From Bin80 sp026709335 (lineage in GTDB: Bacteria > Bacteroidota > Rhodothermia > Rhodothermales > Bin80): DNA of 64,000 nt. The notes beneath the pieces were generated by a model. The model saw only the letters and a list, made by a program, of their open reading frames with translations, was not told the origin of the DNA and searched no databases. The stretch is from positions 2,976,001 through 3,040,000 of the forward strand of contig OZ241385.1 of NCBI GenBank assembly GCA_965200825.1, written 5' to 3'. Numbering within the stretch: the stretch's first letter is position 1; each line of letters opens with the position of its first letter. Shown piece by piece: positions 18,501-28,328 of the stretch. Position numbers and translations under genes: made by a program.

Positions 18501-21260
18501 AACAATAAACCGGCTGCTGAATTGCACACAAACGGTGGAAACCTGGTCGTTCACGGTGAAGTCACCGTAGACGGGAAATTGGTGACCGATGGTGGAGATT
18601 TCCACGCACTTGGCAATGATGAGGGAGTTGTAGATAACCCCAAAATGAAGGGGCAATACCAGGATAGTACCGCGGTCGTGACTGTTGGAGCAGAGGGGAT
18701 GATTGATGTGGGCACAGGGACGTTCCAGCTGGGGCCGGCATATACAGCGAAGGCGGATGGTAAAACAGGTGATGACAGACCCGATGTGACGCTCACAGTG
18801 GCGAAATCCGGGGACACCAAGATGGGGGCAGTGAAGGGCAAGATCCACATTCCGGCAGGAAGTAAGCAAACGTATATCACCGGGGAAGCCTTTGATGTGA
18901 TTACCCTTGACGGGACCCCGACCCCCAAGAGCAAGACTGCGAATAACTGGGGTGGAGGGCTGAACTTCCATGACACGAAGGTGACCATTGACAGCTTGGC
19001 GGCAATGAATGACGCAGCGGTTGAATTTTATGACCAAACGGAGCCCAAAACGGATAAGTACGCCATCGAGATCAAAAAAGATGTGGCGCTCAGTTCGGCC
19101 AGGATCTATGTGAATGGCGAGAACAGCATCAAGTTTAGTGGAGATCTGGCGATCAGCGGTACTGGAGGATTCACGGCCTGGGATAAGGCAAAGGTGATGA
19201 TTGAAGGAGATTTTGCACAGAAAGAGGGGACGAAGCATGCTGGCAACCAGCACGGTACTCGCTTGAACGGTGAGAACATGAAAACCGTCATGGGCAACCT
19301 TATGGTAGCCGATGCCTCAGACTGGTATCATGTGCATCAAAATGATCAACTAACCTTGAACGGAGATGTGCATGTAGAGATTGATTTTCCGGAAGACACG
19401 AAGGACGAGAATAAGAGATTCCAAGCCAATCTTCTGTTTTCCGGAAAAGAGGTCCAGTCGCTGATGACTTCGGCGATTGATCTGGATAGCGTAGAGGTCA
19501 ATGGCGCAGGCATCATGCTGGAAAGCGATGTGATGCAGCATAAAGATGCTCCCCTGACCTTGACAAAAGGAGTGATCAGTGGCGATCATACGTGGCTCGT
19601 CAAAAACACGACCATTGAAGAGAACCTGGTTCGCCGCATGGCTGCGCGATCGGGAGATAGTACGTGTGGTCCTGATAATGATGCGGCTTGCAGTGCTTCG
19701 ATTTTAAGAGGCTCTCGGCAATCCTATGTCTCCGCAATGTTTGGCCGTCATCTAGCCGATGGCAATGCCGGCGGTGGAGAAGTCACTGGTGGGTATCTCT
19801 TCCCGCTGGGTACGGTGGAAGAAGACATGTCCTACTATCGTCCGGCCATCCTGCAACTGCCGGTGGATCCTGCAGAGTCGGAAGCAGTCACGGTATCCCT
19901 GACGAGTGTGCCGGAAGGCGCAACTCCGGCCTGGCCCTCAGAGAACTTGCAGGTTCAGGGAATGAATGGCGGGTTTTTGACCTTGGATGTCTATTCGGAT
20001 ATCTTCTGGAAAGTAGATCCAGGCGAAGAGGCACTGAGTAGCAATGTGAACCTTCGGGTCGCTGCGAGCGGGATCTCGAATGTGTATGATTCGAAAGGAC
20101 TTCGCATTGTCCAGTGGGATTGTGATTGGAAGAATCCACAATTAGCCGGGCAATATGATGTCTCGGGTGCAGTGAACCCGCAATCGTTTGCCGTAAATGA
20201 CTACGTCAACGGGATTCTGAACATTACCCATGAAGGAATCGACGTTGGCAGCTGTTCCATCTTTGGAATTGCCGCGAACCAGATTGAAAACCCGATTCAC
20301 CAGGAATCTCTGGCCAGTGGACGTTCTCGAGTTCAGTTCATTCACAATGCGCAACTCCCAGCTCCAGTCAATCTATCCTTGGATGGTGTTGGAATCGCAA
20401 GTGGAATAGATTTTCAGACTGCAACTGGCTATCTGCATGTCGCAGCAGGAGGGCACACGGCCACGATTGAGCTTGTAGGTGCACCGGCGGATCAGGCAGT
20501 TACATTAGAGCTGGGCTCTTTGATAAATGAAAAGAGCTATGCGGTGATTGCCCACGGTTCCTTGACCAATTTAGAGACCGAAATTTTGGAAACTAGATTG
20601 ACCTCGTTGGCAAACAACATGGTAGATGTAATTCTGGTACATGGATCTGCGGACTTGGGAGTGGTGCGAGTGCAGACGATTGATATTCTTGATGATCCGC
20701 GCACAGCATCTCCGAAGAGATTGCTTGCGAGCAACTTCATGTTTGACCAAGCAACCAACTATAAGCAGATGAACCCTGACTTCTACCGGATTGAGGTTGT
20801 CTCAGGAAATGACAAGGCTGGTGTGTTTGACCTGGATCTGTCAGGATATCAGGGACAGACGTTGATCCTGAACTTGTCTGGTTCCAAGGCTATGCTGGAC
20901 CTCTACGCAGTAGACATGAATGGAGATGAGGTTCCCGTGAGTGTTGTGACTGGAACCGAGTCTGAAATTACCGAGATCCCAACCGAGTTTGCGTTGCACG
21001 GGAATTATCCAAACCCTTTCAATCCATCCACCCGGATCCAGTTTGATCTTCCGGAATCTGCACAGGTAACGGTGCAGGTGGTAGACATGCTGGGCCGCGA
21101 AGTAATGGCACTACCGGCGAAAGAATTTGAAGCCGGTTCAAACCGGAGCATTGAGCTCAATGCAACGAACCTGGCCAGTGGTACCTATTTGTATCGGATG
21201 ATTGCAACCGGAGCTGAGAGCCGGTATGTGAAAACCGGTCGCATGACACTGGTGAAGTAA
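15522..21260 (+). CDS. Giant secreted surface protein 1 with Calx-beta domain and T9SS-like sorting tail
   Basis: This 1,912-aa protein has a signal peptide (about 1-27, ending SSAFAQQ), then a long repetitive beta-rich body with many Gly/Asp/Val/Thr strands suggesting a beta-solenoid. Residues about 446-573 form a Calx-beta-like domain (VSLSVGEDKKEIKV ... GGDYTIPDDFEI ... SDDDAEEKDETI). From about 1,370 it enters a region shared by all three paralogues (CGPDNDAACSASILRGSRQS, GYLFPLGTVEED), followed by two DUF4397-like modules (RVQFIHNAQLPAPVNLSLDG; VDVILVHGSADLGVVRVQ). The last 90 residues are a type A sorting domain (GNYPNPFNPSTRIQFDLPES ... GRMTLVK). It is probably exported by Sec and the type IX system to the cell surface; adhesion or matrix function is inference. 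A terminator follows 40 bp downstream. Confidence 0.8.
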   Translation: MKHFTRLLGGGCVALFAMLFMTSSAFAQQVTYYVDIDNGGTDATACISSATNGGHPTPCDLPTVLAETTVGGANNIILIRVRRTGGDVTLEAPNPLTGARVFGTYVRGSGAAVKGTLEFEGDFVITAAGQFVLHGLASAHFEDVTITRSASTGTPFSVTKATSEKTNPAQRLTISGTLSVNASDGTVPRIQALVVSEDLKIVSAGTSPPAVVRIDSLTVNRGASLTVGTDDNPIDLRVPLRKAEKDDPGGILTVNGTIDGPGTIWIAHVDNEAGRMDEFFHMSSDYMPDNKGAIDHEDCVRIAGGGEIKNEIRAIAAGNICVEIPKIGDLSVAGSIAGENAAENVTTDVIFRNNVEVDGDVVQWNDARIVFEKNVTVKGSVDLKDGALPTNLGGFGTARTADDGNGTQVVTSIRRGVKPAEGDGATDKDPFTCEYRPKGGNVLILDVPSVSLSVGEDKKEIKVDEDVGTVAVTATLGKEHPAEIDVTIPLKIAKGGTATDDDGGDYTIPDDFEIAIASGETEGTINIIISDDDAEEKDETIIVELGDLSKSTVLRPGAQSRVTITINASDADDDDGVNLFVDGGTSGMQFFKSPTASPGRGFYIPGVQFEGTATIEEDLQVLSNDIADEASETDRDDTSCAPRAIFAESAVGANNSSRQSTIGGDLVVESTREGIVLLSAATNGSSGTKERISAHNLAVDGDVFADGSSIVMMRPAESRDEGTCTTSFSLDAGTRLILTDGNDHEIIGTLTLDALVTNDDLEIDGELTVNTLHVGKGADLDIDDDDVTVNEALILAGELDGSIAEDSEVKRIAYATSNSDIVSVGHELDALTISLNSGSLLFDQVAKTKNLGLCKGTLVLYEAGTDKEETLKVSEQITVQGGQLEFDANEPGTIGTDIADKGATADGYVLMYAPEGEHTVDAEWFAGVRDVVINHEKAVVILNEEGSVSIPGELKITQGHLHVKGADLAVGTGLSKGTIVLADSVRNLVISNLNNKPAAELHTNGGNLVVHGEVTVDGKLVTDGGDFHALGNDEGVVDNPKMKGQYQDSTAVVTVGAEGMIDVGTGTFQLGPAYTAKADGKTGDDRPDVTLTVAKSGDTKMGAVKGKIHIPAGSKQTYITGEAFDVITLDGTPTPKSKTANNWGGGLNFHDTKVTIDSLAAMNDAAVEFYDQTEPKTDKYAIEIKKDVALSSARIYVNGENSIKFSGDLAISGTGGFTAWDKAKVMIEGDFAQKEGTKHAGNQHGTRLNGENMKTVMGNLMVADASDWYHVHQNDQLTLNGDVHVEIDFPEDTKDENKRFQANLLFSGKEVQSLMTSAIDLDSVEVNGAGIMLESDVMQHKDAPLTLTKGVISGDHTWLVKNTTIEENLVRRMAARSGDSTCGPDNDAACSASILRGSRQSYVSAMFGRHLADGNAGGGEVTGGYLFPLGTVEEDMSYYRPAILQLPVDPAESEAVTVSLTSVPEGATPAWPSENLQVQGMNGGFLTLDVYSDIFWKVDPGEEALSSNVNLRVAASGISNVYDSKGLRIVQWDCDWKNPQLAGQYDVSGAVNPQSFAVNDYVNGILNITHEGIDVGSCSIFGIAANQIENPIHQESLASGRSRVQFIHNAQLPAPVNLSLDGVGIASGIDFQTATGYLHVAAGGHTATIELVGAPADQAVTLELGSLINEKSYAVIAHGSLTNLETEILETRLTSLANNMVDVILVHGSADLGVVRVQTIDILDDPRTASPKRLLASNFMFDQATNYKQMNPDFYRIEVVSGNDKAGVFDLDLSGYQGQTLILNLSGSKAMLDLYAVDMNGDEVPVSVVTGTESEITEIPTEFALHGNYPNPFNPSTRIQFDLPESAQVTVQVVDMLGREVMALPAKEFEAGSNRSIELNATNLASGTYLYRMIATGAESRYVKTGRMTLVK

Positions 21261-21299
21261 AGGGGGGATATCTCAGTAGCTGTTCATAGTGAACAGAAA

Positions 21300-21333
21300 G
21301 GCGCCCCGGTACGAAAGTATCGGGGCGTTTTTC
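21300..21333 (+). terminator. Rho-independent terminator of surface protein 1
   Basis: GCGCCCCGGTAC, loop GAAA, then GTATCGGGGCG with G-T pairing, followed by TTTTT. The same stem recurs after paralogues 2 and 3. Confidence 0.85.
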
Positions 21334-21660
21334 TGTTATCAGGATGCTGATGAAGTTTCTTTGAAACAACCAGTCATGAAGATCGATCTCATGAAAGACA
21401 ACATCCGTGCTAATCTCGTTAATTTCATTTGATCGAACAAAGACATTCCGCCAATCAATATCAAAATCTGCGGCCAGTAGCATACAAATTCTCAGGCTAT
21501 AAACTGTTTCTGTATCAATCATGGCGGTTGATAAAAAAGTTTCACTTTTTGTCACTGCGTCATAATTCTTTCAGGGCCCGATCCTGCAACAAACTCTCCT
21601 GCTAAAAATGTCCGGGCATTTTCGTTTTTGGTATCATAGATTTTCCATGTCAATTTACTG
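21334..21660. other. Intergenic region between terminator and recombinase
   Basis: A minus-strand open frame ending at 21157 (start near 21555) crosses this interval and encodes a fairly protein-like stretch (VYSLRICMLLAADFDIDWRN), but its end overlaps the surface-protein gene antisense and no family is recognised. It may be a fragment of a lost gene. Nothing else is visible. Confidence 0.3.
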
Positions 21661-22668
21661 CTACTCCCGATTATAGCGGAGACGAGCCATGGCGCCGGAG
21701 CCGGCAGCTTCATTACGGCAATATGCTGCAGGCATCGAAGGTGACTTCCATCGACCTGCGGTCTGTAATTGAGGAAGTGTGGCGCCGCGACGGGCAAGAC
21801 TCTGAGCGGAACCAATACGAAATGAGTGTGAGGAGGCACCGGGCCTCGAATCTCCATCTTCGGAACCAGCGCTCGCAAAAAGCTCAGGCAAATAGCATTT
21901 TGAATGCGCAACAATTAAGCGTCGAACCGACTGGCGAGTTAAGGGATTCTTCTGGATTGATCCTCCACGTCTGATACTCGTGAAAACAAATTCTCCATCA
22001 TTTCCTTGCAGTTTACGCCAAGCCTGTAGACGCGTCACTGTGATTGGACCCAAATAGAGCACTGCCCCCTGCCCTTCCTGATCGGACTTTGAAACGGGAA
22101 TGGTAAGTCGGCCGGAGCCATCACGCTCTATTTGAAGGTCGCGCCACTGAATTGCGACCAATTCAGATACACGAAGCATTGCGTCGCTCATCGTACTAAC
22201 CAGCGCTGCATCCCGAGCCGCGGCGGCGGGGGAGCTTTTTGAAGCTTCCCGCTCAATCATCATTGCTAGCAAATCTGCTTCTCGAAATCGGATTGGAACA
22301 ACCTGGCCACGGCCGCGACCTCGCCCCTCACGGCGGATCCCTCCCATAACACTTGTTGTCATTGGGCCAACTGGAAAATCAACTTCAGCAAGGCGGCAGA
22401 TGCAACGTACAGCTGCGAGCGCGAGGCTGATTGACGCCGGCGCTAAGCCTTTTTTGTGGAGGAAGGCCAGATACTCTGCCAGAGATTCGTCACGAAGCTT
22501 GCGGGTACCGAGCCAGGCGGTGAGCTTCTTCCATTCGCTACGATATGCTTCGCGTGTTCGCGGAGCAAGTGAGGATTTCATGAGCACCTGTACATCATGC
22601 GAAGCAGCTGATCGCCTATCACCGTCAGTAGCACTGGGCTGATCAACTGATAGGATGAGATCAGGCAT
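21661..22668 (-). CDS. Tyrosine recombinase / integrase
   Basis: This 335-aa protein has an N-terminal SAM-like core-binding domain (about 25-105, SLAPRTREAYRSEWKKL) and a phage-integrase catalytic domain. The catalytic set is visible: R166 (MLRVSEL), K194, H281-x-x-R284 (SHSFRIGSA), W307 in place of the second His, and the nucleophile Y316 (AAYCR). The length is typical. It stands alone between two giant surface-protein genes and faces the first. It could be the integrase of the neighbouring conjugative element, or act locally on repeats. No attachment site was identified. Confidence 0.9.
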   Translation of the reverse strand: MPDLILSVDQPSATDGDRRSAASHDVQVLMKSSLAPRTREAYRSEWKKLTAWLGTRKLRDESLAEYLAFLHKKGLAPASISLALAAVRCICRLAEVDFPVGPMTTSVMGGIRREGRGRGRGQVVPIRFREADLLAMMIEREASKSSPAAAARDAALVSTMSDAMLRVSELVAIQWRDLQIERDGSGRLTIPVSKSDQEGQGAVLYLGPITVTRLQAWRKLQGNDGEFVFTSIRRGGSIQKNPLTRQSVRRLIVAHSKCYLPELFASAGSEDGDSRPGASSHSFRIGSAQSLARRGATLPQLQTAGRWKSPSMPAAYCRNEAAGSGAMARLRYNRE

Positions 22669-22940
22669 AGGAGTCCATGGATAGAGCCTCTTGCGGAGTT
22701 AGGTGATTCTACTGATGAAGATTTGCAGTTTTTGCTCACGGAATATGGAAAAGCTCTCGCTTAACACACTGCAGATTTTATTTCCAAAACTCTCCGGATC
22801 TTGCAAAAACAGTACCAAAAAGCATTACCAAAATCCTCCTGGAACGAATCCAAAGTAGTGATAGGGTAAGCTCAGATATGGCTTCATGTGGTATGGAATT
22901 TCATAGATAAGGTTCCCTAATTACAGTTAGGTAACTCTAA

Positions 22941-22968
22941 TTTTTTCAAAAAATTTTTCAAAAAATAT
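22941..22968 (+). promoter_or_regulatory. Tandem T/A-tract upstream of surface protein 2
   Basis: TTTTTTCAAAAAA is immediately followed by TTTTTCAAAAAA, a tandem near-palindromic A/T tract about 60-85 bp before the ATG at 23027. It is likely intrinsically bent and could shift length by slippage. From about 22969 the leader becomes identical to that of paralogue 3; this tract is outside the shared part. The rest of 22669-23026 shows no gene. Neither leader has a Shine-Dalgarno (the ATG follows CCTAATATCCTC). Confidence 0.45.
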
Positions 22969-23026
22969 CTTCTTCGTTCCCTGTCCATCCCGTACCCAAC
23001 CCAACATTAACCCCCCTAATATCCTC

Positions 23027-26000
23027 ATGAAACAACGACTCAAATTCACCCTACTCACCATCCCCCTCCTACTACTTACTATACAAAGTGCACAAGGACA
23101 AACAACTTATTCTTATGCTGCTGTAGGTGGCACTGGAGGCGACTGTTCGATTTCAGACAATCCCTGTTCGCTAACTGCCGGTATTACAGCGGCTAATGAC
23201 GGTACGCTCCTGATCCAGGTGAGGCGGGCAGGAGGAACCACGACCATTTCCGAAGACTTTAATCTGGAGACGAATAGTATCACCCTCGGCACCTATGCGC
23301 GAAGGGGAACTGAGCCTGTCCGAGGTACCCTGAATTTTAGGGGAGCAGTAGAATTCGGTGGAGAGAACAGCCTTACGACCCACCCATCAACCACCATCGA
23401 GTTCACGGAGATCGTACTTACCGATACGGCACCGAATCAGGGGGCAACCATTGATAAGATCACGACCACAGGGGATGTGTTGGTGTATAGTGAGGGGAAT
23501 GAGGATGGACAAATCCTTGTTGTGAATGAATTGACCGTCAATGCCGGACATACCCTCACCATCGGGACAAAAGTTGGAAATGTAGACAAACCCGCAGATC
23601 TACGAGTCCCCCTGAAGAAAGGAGAGACTGCCAGCGATAAAAAAGGTATTCTCACCGTCAATGGCAAAATAGATGGGACAGGAAATATCTGGATCGCACA
23701 CATAAATAACGATGACGGGCGGGGAGATGCAGGAGATCCTGGCGCAAATCCCCCGATCTCTGCCGATGAATTCTTTCATACTCCTGAGGAGTACGACCTT
23801 AATGATAATGGTCGTGTTCCAAATCATTTGGACTGCGTCTCGATCACCGGGCGTGGAAGCATCGAAGCTGAACTCCGCTTCATTGCCGCTGGCAATGTGT
23901 GTGTGAACGTGCCTGAAATTGGCAATCTTGTCGCCGCAGGAAGCATCACTGAACTCGGCAGCGAAGCAAGAAGTGCTACACAGGACTCCATCACAACGGA
24001 CATCAGATTCGGAAGTAATGTGAAAATTGATGGCGATGTGCAGCAGTGGAATGATGCTAGAATACACTTCTTGGGAGCAGCTACTACAATCAAAGGCAGT
24101 GTCATTCTAGATGACGGGGCGACTCCACTGGATGATGATAGCTTTGGTCGCGCAAGGATTGACGATGGAGATGGTTATACGGTATTCAGATCGGAATGTG
24201 CTGGGGGCTCTCCACTTCCTTCTATTGGAACTGTTTTGTTCAGCGGCAAGAGTACGACGATTGAGGGAGATTTGGACATACGCTCCAGCAACATTAAAGC
24301 ATGCTATCCCAACGCATCGTTCATCGCTCCTGATCCGCCCTCTCGGGGGCATGAAGAATGGACATCTCACATTGATGGAGATTTAATCATAGAAAATGTT
24401 GAAGAAGATGAGGAAAGAGTTTATTTGGAGGGTCGACGACTTAGCTCCACTAGGTCGAGTGCCCATAACCTGAACTTGGATGGTGATATTTACGCTAATA
24501 ACGCGACAATCACCATGGCCGAGCCTGCGGAATCTCGGGCAGATGGGCTGTGTACGGGGACGAAGGATATTTCCCTGACGAATGGAACCCGCATTACACT
24601 AACGGACGGCAAAGATCATGTGATTTCTGGCGGTTTGACTCTGGATGCATTAGTCGTTCTTGATGAACTGGATGTAATCAACGGAGATCTAACGGTCACC
24701 ACTCTGCATGTTGGTGATGGAGGGGAACTCGAAGCAAATGAAGATGTGACCGTGACCGAGGGACTTATTCTTCAGGGTGATGGACTCGATGGTACACTGG
24801 ATCCGACGTCCACTATCACAAAGCTTACCTATGCCAGCACTGTTACCGACATCATCGCCCGTGCTGCTCTTGGGAAAGGTAGTGGGAGCACTAGGGAAGA
24901 ACCGAACATCGCCATTCAGGTCCACGAGCGGGCTGAGTTGAGACTCGATGAAAAGACAGATGCGGAGAATTTGGGGCTTTGCAGTGGAACTCTGTTACTC
25001 CGTGAGGCAGGTACAGACAAAGATTCAACAATCTCCGTCCATGGAACCCTTACCGTGCGGGATGGCTATATGGAAAAAGACGTAAATGAGCCTGGAAGTA
25101 TCGGAACGGATAATGATGGCTACACACTGAGGTATGTAAATGCGAATGAGCGCACCGTGGGCCCAGAGTGGTTTGGCGCACGAGATGTTGTGATTAATGA
25201 TTCAAAAGCTGTCATAATCTATAACAGTGAAACTCCCGCAGACATTCCTGGACATCTTACGATCAGCAAGGGACACTTTCATGTCAAAGGTGCGGATCTG
25301 ACGGTGGGGAGGTTCCGAGCATCTGGCAAGTTCAGGAGAATTGCTGATGACGAAAGGTATCTTAGGCTCGAAAACGGTGAGCTTCACTCCAATGGGAACA
25401 ACGTGATCGTTTATGGCCCAGTAGATGTCGGAACAGTGAAGACGCATACGGCCAAAATCATAACTGACGGTGGAAATCTGCGTGTGCTGGGAAATGATTG
25501 GAATATTTCAACTGGGGAGCTCAAGGGAGACTATCAGGATGGCACTGCAGCCGTTACGGTCAGTGCTAAGAGTGTAATTGACGTGGGAATGGGGGCGCTC
25601 CAACTCGGTCCAGAATACACATTCAAGAGAAATGGATTAGGAGGCCCCCCCTACGATTATACGACCTCTGCGACGCGGACATCCGGCAGACCCTTGGTAA
25701 AATTGACTAGTGTAGGAATGGTAAAGGGCAAGGTTACGATTCCGAAAGGAAGCAAACGGACCGTTCTGACCGGCGAAAGCTTTGACACGATCGTTCTTGA
25801 CGGGACCAAAAATCCGAAAGTGAGTGGGTCAGACAATTATGAAGGACGTGTATATGTCGTGGCCAGATCAGGTCAAAACGTAACAATTGACTCCGTGAGT
25901 GTCTCCAATGGTGGCGCGGACTTCGTCGCAGACGCGAAAAAGAAAGTCACGATCAACAAGAATGTGGCGGTCAGTTCTGCGAGCTTGTACCAGGAGACTC

Positions 26001-28150
26001 CAACACTGGAATTCAAGAAAGATCTTGCGATTAGTGGAACGGGCGGGTTCTCGTCCCGTGGTGGCACCGCGGATGCCAGAAGATCCGCAACCATCGGAGG
26101 AGGTTTTTCTCAGAAGATCACCCAGAAGACAGGTGGAGCGGATATGAATCACCCCGAAGGAGCGACCTATTTAAGTAAGTTTACCAACTTGACGGTCGAG
26201 GGAGATTTTACGGTGTCTGGTGAAGGAACGGCGCAAAGGTTTGGATCATCCGCAGATACGAAGTTGAACCTGAAGGGTGGCTTTAATTTCGGGTTGGCCG
26301 GAGATTCCCTCAACGCACATATCGAGTTCTCTGGCAAGGAGAAGCAATCGGTGTCCACTGGCAAGGTTGATCTGCGGGAAGTGACGATCAACGGTGCGGG
26401 CATCATGCTTGCAAGCGATGTATCTCAAACTGCAAGCAGCACCCTGACCTTGAAAAAAGGTACTATCAGTGGCGATTCCTCCTGGGTGATCAAAAACACG
26501 AAGATTGAAGAGAACCTGGTTCGCCGCTCCGCCGCACGACCTGGAGATAAGACCTGTGGCCCGGACGACGATCAGGCTTGCAGTGCGTCCATTCTGCGAG
26601 GCTCCCGTCAGTCCCATATCTCCGCCATGCTGACTCGCCATATCACTGATGGGAATGCGGGTGGCGGCGAAGTCACGGGTGGATATCTCTTCCCACTGGG
26701 CACGATGAAAGAAGACGTTTCCTACTACCGCCCGGCCATTCTGCAATTACTGGTGGATCCTGCGGAGATGCACGAGGTAGAGGTTTCCTTGACGAGCATT
26801 CCAACGGGGGTCACGCCACAATGGGAGAGCCAGTTGGTTCAGGGACATAATGGCGGACTCCTGACGCTGGATGTCTATTCCGATATCTTCTGGAAGATAG
26901 ATTTGGGCGAAGACGAGCTAGAGGACAATGTGAACCTTCGGGTTGCAGCGGCCGGAATCAATAATGTGTTTGATCCCAAAGGCCTCCGCATTGTGCAGTG
27001 GAATTGTGATTGGGAGAATCCGCAGCAGGCCGGACTCTATGATGTTGCAGGCGCAGTGAACCCGGCCACCTTCGCCGTCAATGACTATGTGAATGGGGTG
27101 TTCAACCTCACACAGGAAGGGATTGATCTCGGAAGCTGTTCCATCTTCGGGATCGCGGCCAATCAGATTGAGAACCCGATTCATCAGGAATCTCTGGCCA
27201 GTGGACGTTCTCGGGTACAGTTTGTGCACAACGCGCAACTTCCGGCCCCGGTTAACCTGTCATTGGACGGTGTTGGGATTGCAAATGGATTGACCTTCCA
27301 GAGCGCCACTGGGTATCTGCACGTGGCCGCCGGAGAGCATGCAACCACTCTTCAGCCAGTGGGCGCACCTGCGGATCAAGCCATTGAGGTTTCTTTGGGA
27401 TCTTTGGTGAATGATCGTAGCTACGCGGTAATTGCGCATGGTGCCGGAGTACAGGTTTCGGCCAAGATTCTGGAAACCCGATTGACATCACTGGCCTCTG
27501 CGAAGATAGATGTACTTCTGGTCCATGGATCTGCTGACTTGGGAAGCGTGAGATTGCAGACGATCAATATTCTGGATGATCCGCGTACGGCGAATCCGAC
27601 AAGACTGCTTGCGAGCAACTTCTTATTTGATGAGGCAAGCAACTACATCCAGATGGATCCTGATTACTATCGGATTGAGGCAGTCTCTGGAAATAACAAA
27701 GTGGCGGTGTTTGATCTGAACCTGTCCGGGTATCAAGGGCAGACACTGATTGCGAACCTGTCGGGTTCCAGGGCTGCCAACAATCTTGATCTCTATGTCG
27801 TGGATGTGAACGGAAACAGAGTGAACGCCGATGTCGTGACCGGCACCGAATCCGAAATCACCGAGATTCCGACCGAGTTTACGTTGCATGGGAACTATCC
27901 GAATCCGTTCAATCCATCTACCCGGATCCAGTTTGATCTTCCGGAATCTGCACAGGTGACGGTACAGATCGTGGACATGCTGGGACGTGAAGTGATGGCG
28001 CTACCGGCGAAAGAGTTTGCAGCGGGAGCCAATCGCAGCATTGAGCTCAACGCAATCAACCTTTCCAGTGGCACGTATCTCTACCGGATGATTGCAACCG
28101 GAGCGGAGAGCCGCTACGTGAAAACCGGTCGCATGACACTGGTGAAATAA
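23027..28150 (+). CDS. Giant secreted surface protein 2 with T9SS-like sorting tail
   Basis: This 1,707-aa protein is a paralogue of the proteins at 15522 and 52300. Its signal peptide (LLTIPLLLLTIQSAQGQ) and leader DNA are identical to paralogue 3. The body (about 30-1180) is a diverged beta-solenoid-like region with the same order of short blocks (DLRVPLKKG, ILTVNGKIDGTGNIWIAHI, DGDVQQWNDARI, TLTLDALV). It lacks the Calx-beta domain of paralogue 1. From about residue 1,180 the shared C-terminal part follows (CGPDDDQACSASILRGSRQS), then two DUF4397-like modules and the type A sorting domain (GNYPNPFNPSTRIQFDLPES). The conserved ends and variable middle suggest diversification of surface-exposed parts. 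The ligand is unknown. Confidence 0.8.
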   Translation: MKQRLKFTLLTIPLLLLTIQSAQGQTTYSYAAVGGTGGDCSISDNPCSLTAGITAANDGTLLIQVRRAGGTTTISEDFNLETNSITLGTYARRGTEPVRGTLNFRGAVEFGGENSLTTHPSTTIEFTEIVLTDTAPNQGATIDKITTTGDVLVYSEGNEDGQILVVNELTVNAGHTLTIGTKVGNVDKPADLRVPLKKGETASDKKGILTVNGKIDGTGNIWIAHINNDDGRGDAGDPGANPPISADEFFHTPEEYDLNDNGRVPNHLDCVSITGRGSIEAELRFIAAGNVCVNVPEIGNLVAAGSITELGSEARSATQDSITTDIRFGSNVKIDGDVQQWNDARIHFLGAATTIKGSVILDDGATPLDDDSFGRARIDDGDGYTVFRSECAGGSPLPSIGTVLFSGKSTTIEGDLDIRSSNIKACYPNASFIAPDPPSRGHEEWTSHIDGDLIIENVEEDEERVYLEGRRLSSTRSSAHNLNLDGDIYANNATITMAEPAESRADGLCTGTKDISLTNGTRITLTDGKDHVISGGLTLDALVVLDELDVINGDLTVTTLHVGDGGELEANEDVTVTEGLILQGDGLDGTLDPTSTITKLTYASTVTDIIARAALGKGSGSTREEPNIAIQVHERAELRLDEKTDAENLGLCSGTLLLREAGTDKDSTISVHGTLTVRDGYMEKDVNEPGSIGTDNDGYTLRYVNANERTVGPEWFGARDVVINDSKAVIIYNSETPADIPGHLTISKGHFHVKGADLTVGRFRASGKFRRIADDERYLRLENGELHSNGNNVIVYGPVDVGTVKTHTAKIITDGGNLRVLGNDWNISTGELKGDYQDGTAAVTVSAKSVIDVGMGALQLGPEYTFKRNGLGGPPYDYTTSATRTSGRPLVKLTSVGMVKGKVTIPKGSKRTVLTGESFDTIVLDGTKNPKVSGSDNYEGRVYVVARSGQNVTIDSVSVSNGGADFVADAKKKVTINKNVAVSSASLYQETPTLEFKKDLAISGTGGFSSRGGTADARRSATIGGGFSQKITQKTGGADMNHPEGATYLSKFTNLTVEGDFTVSGEGTAQRFGSSADTKLNLKGGFNFGLAGDSLNAHIEFSGKEKQSVSTGKVDLREVTINGAGIMLASDVSQTASSTLTLKKGTISGDSSWVIKNTKIEENLVRRSAARPGDKTCGPDDDQACSASILRGSRQSHISAMLTRHITDGNAGGGEVTGGYLFPLGTMKEDVSYYRPAILQLLVDPAEMHEVEVSLTSIPTGVTPQWESQLVQGHNGGLLTLDVYSDIFWKIDLGEDELEDNVNLRVAAAGINNVFDPKGLRIVQWNCDWENPQQAGLYDVAGAVNPATFAVNDYVNGVFNLTQEGIDLGSCSIFGIAANQIENPIHQESLASGRSRVQFVHNAQLPAPVNLSLDGVGIANGLTFQSATGYLHVAAGEHATTLQPVGAPADQAIEVSLGSLVNDRSYAVIAHGAGVQVSAKILETRLTSLASAKIDVLLVHGSADLGSVRLQTINILDDPRTANPTRLLASNFLFDEASNYIQMDPDYYRIEAVSGNNKVAVFDLNLSGYQGQTLIANLSGSRAANNLDLYVVDVNGNRVNADVVTGTESEITEIPTEFTLHGNYPNPFNPSTRIQFDLPESAQVTVQIVDMLGREVMALPAKEFAAGANRSIELNAINLSSGTYLYRMIATGAESRYVKTGRMTLVK

Positions 28151-28191
28151 CCAACATGGAATAGCTCATACGAGTTGATTCCAGTACAACC

Positions 28192-28229
28192 AAAGCGCCC
28201 CGGTACTAAAAGTATCGGGGCGCTTTTTA
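28192..28229 (+). terminator. Terminator of surface protein 2
   Basis: AAAGCGCCCCGGTACT, short A-rich loop, AGTATCGGGGCGCTTTTT. The stem and the 40 bp before it closely match the region downstream of paralogue 3 read on the minus strand. Confidence 0.85.
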
Positions 28230-28328
28230 CTTCAGAAGGGCCTTGGTGAGATTCGATCCATTCAACAGTTTACATCCGCAACAGTGTATGCATCGTCATG
28301 TATTTCCAGCATGTCATCCAAAATCATG

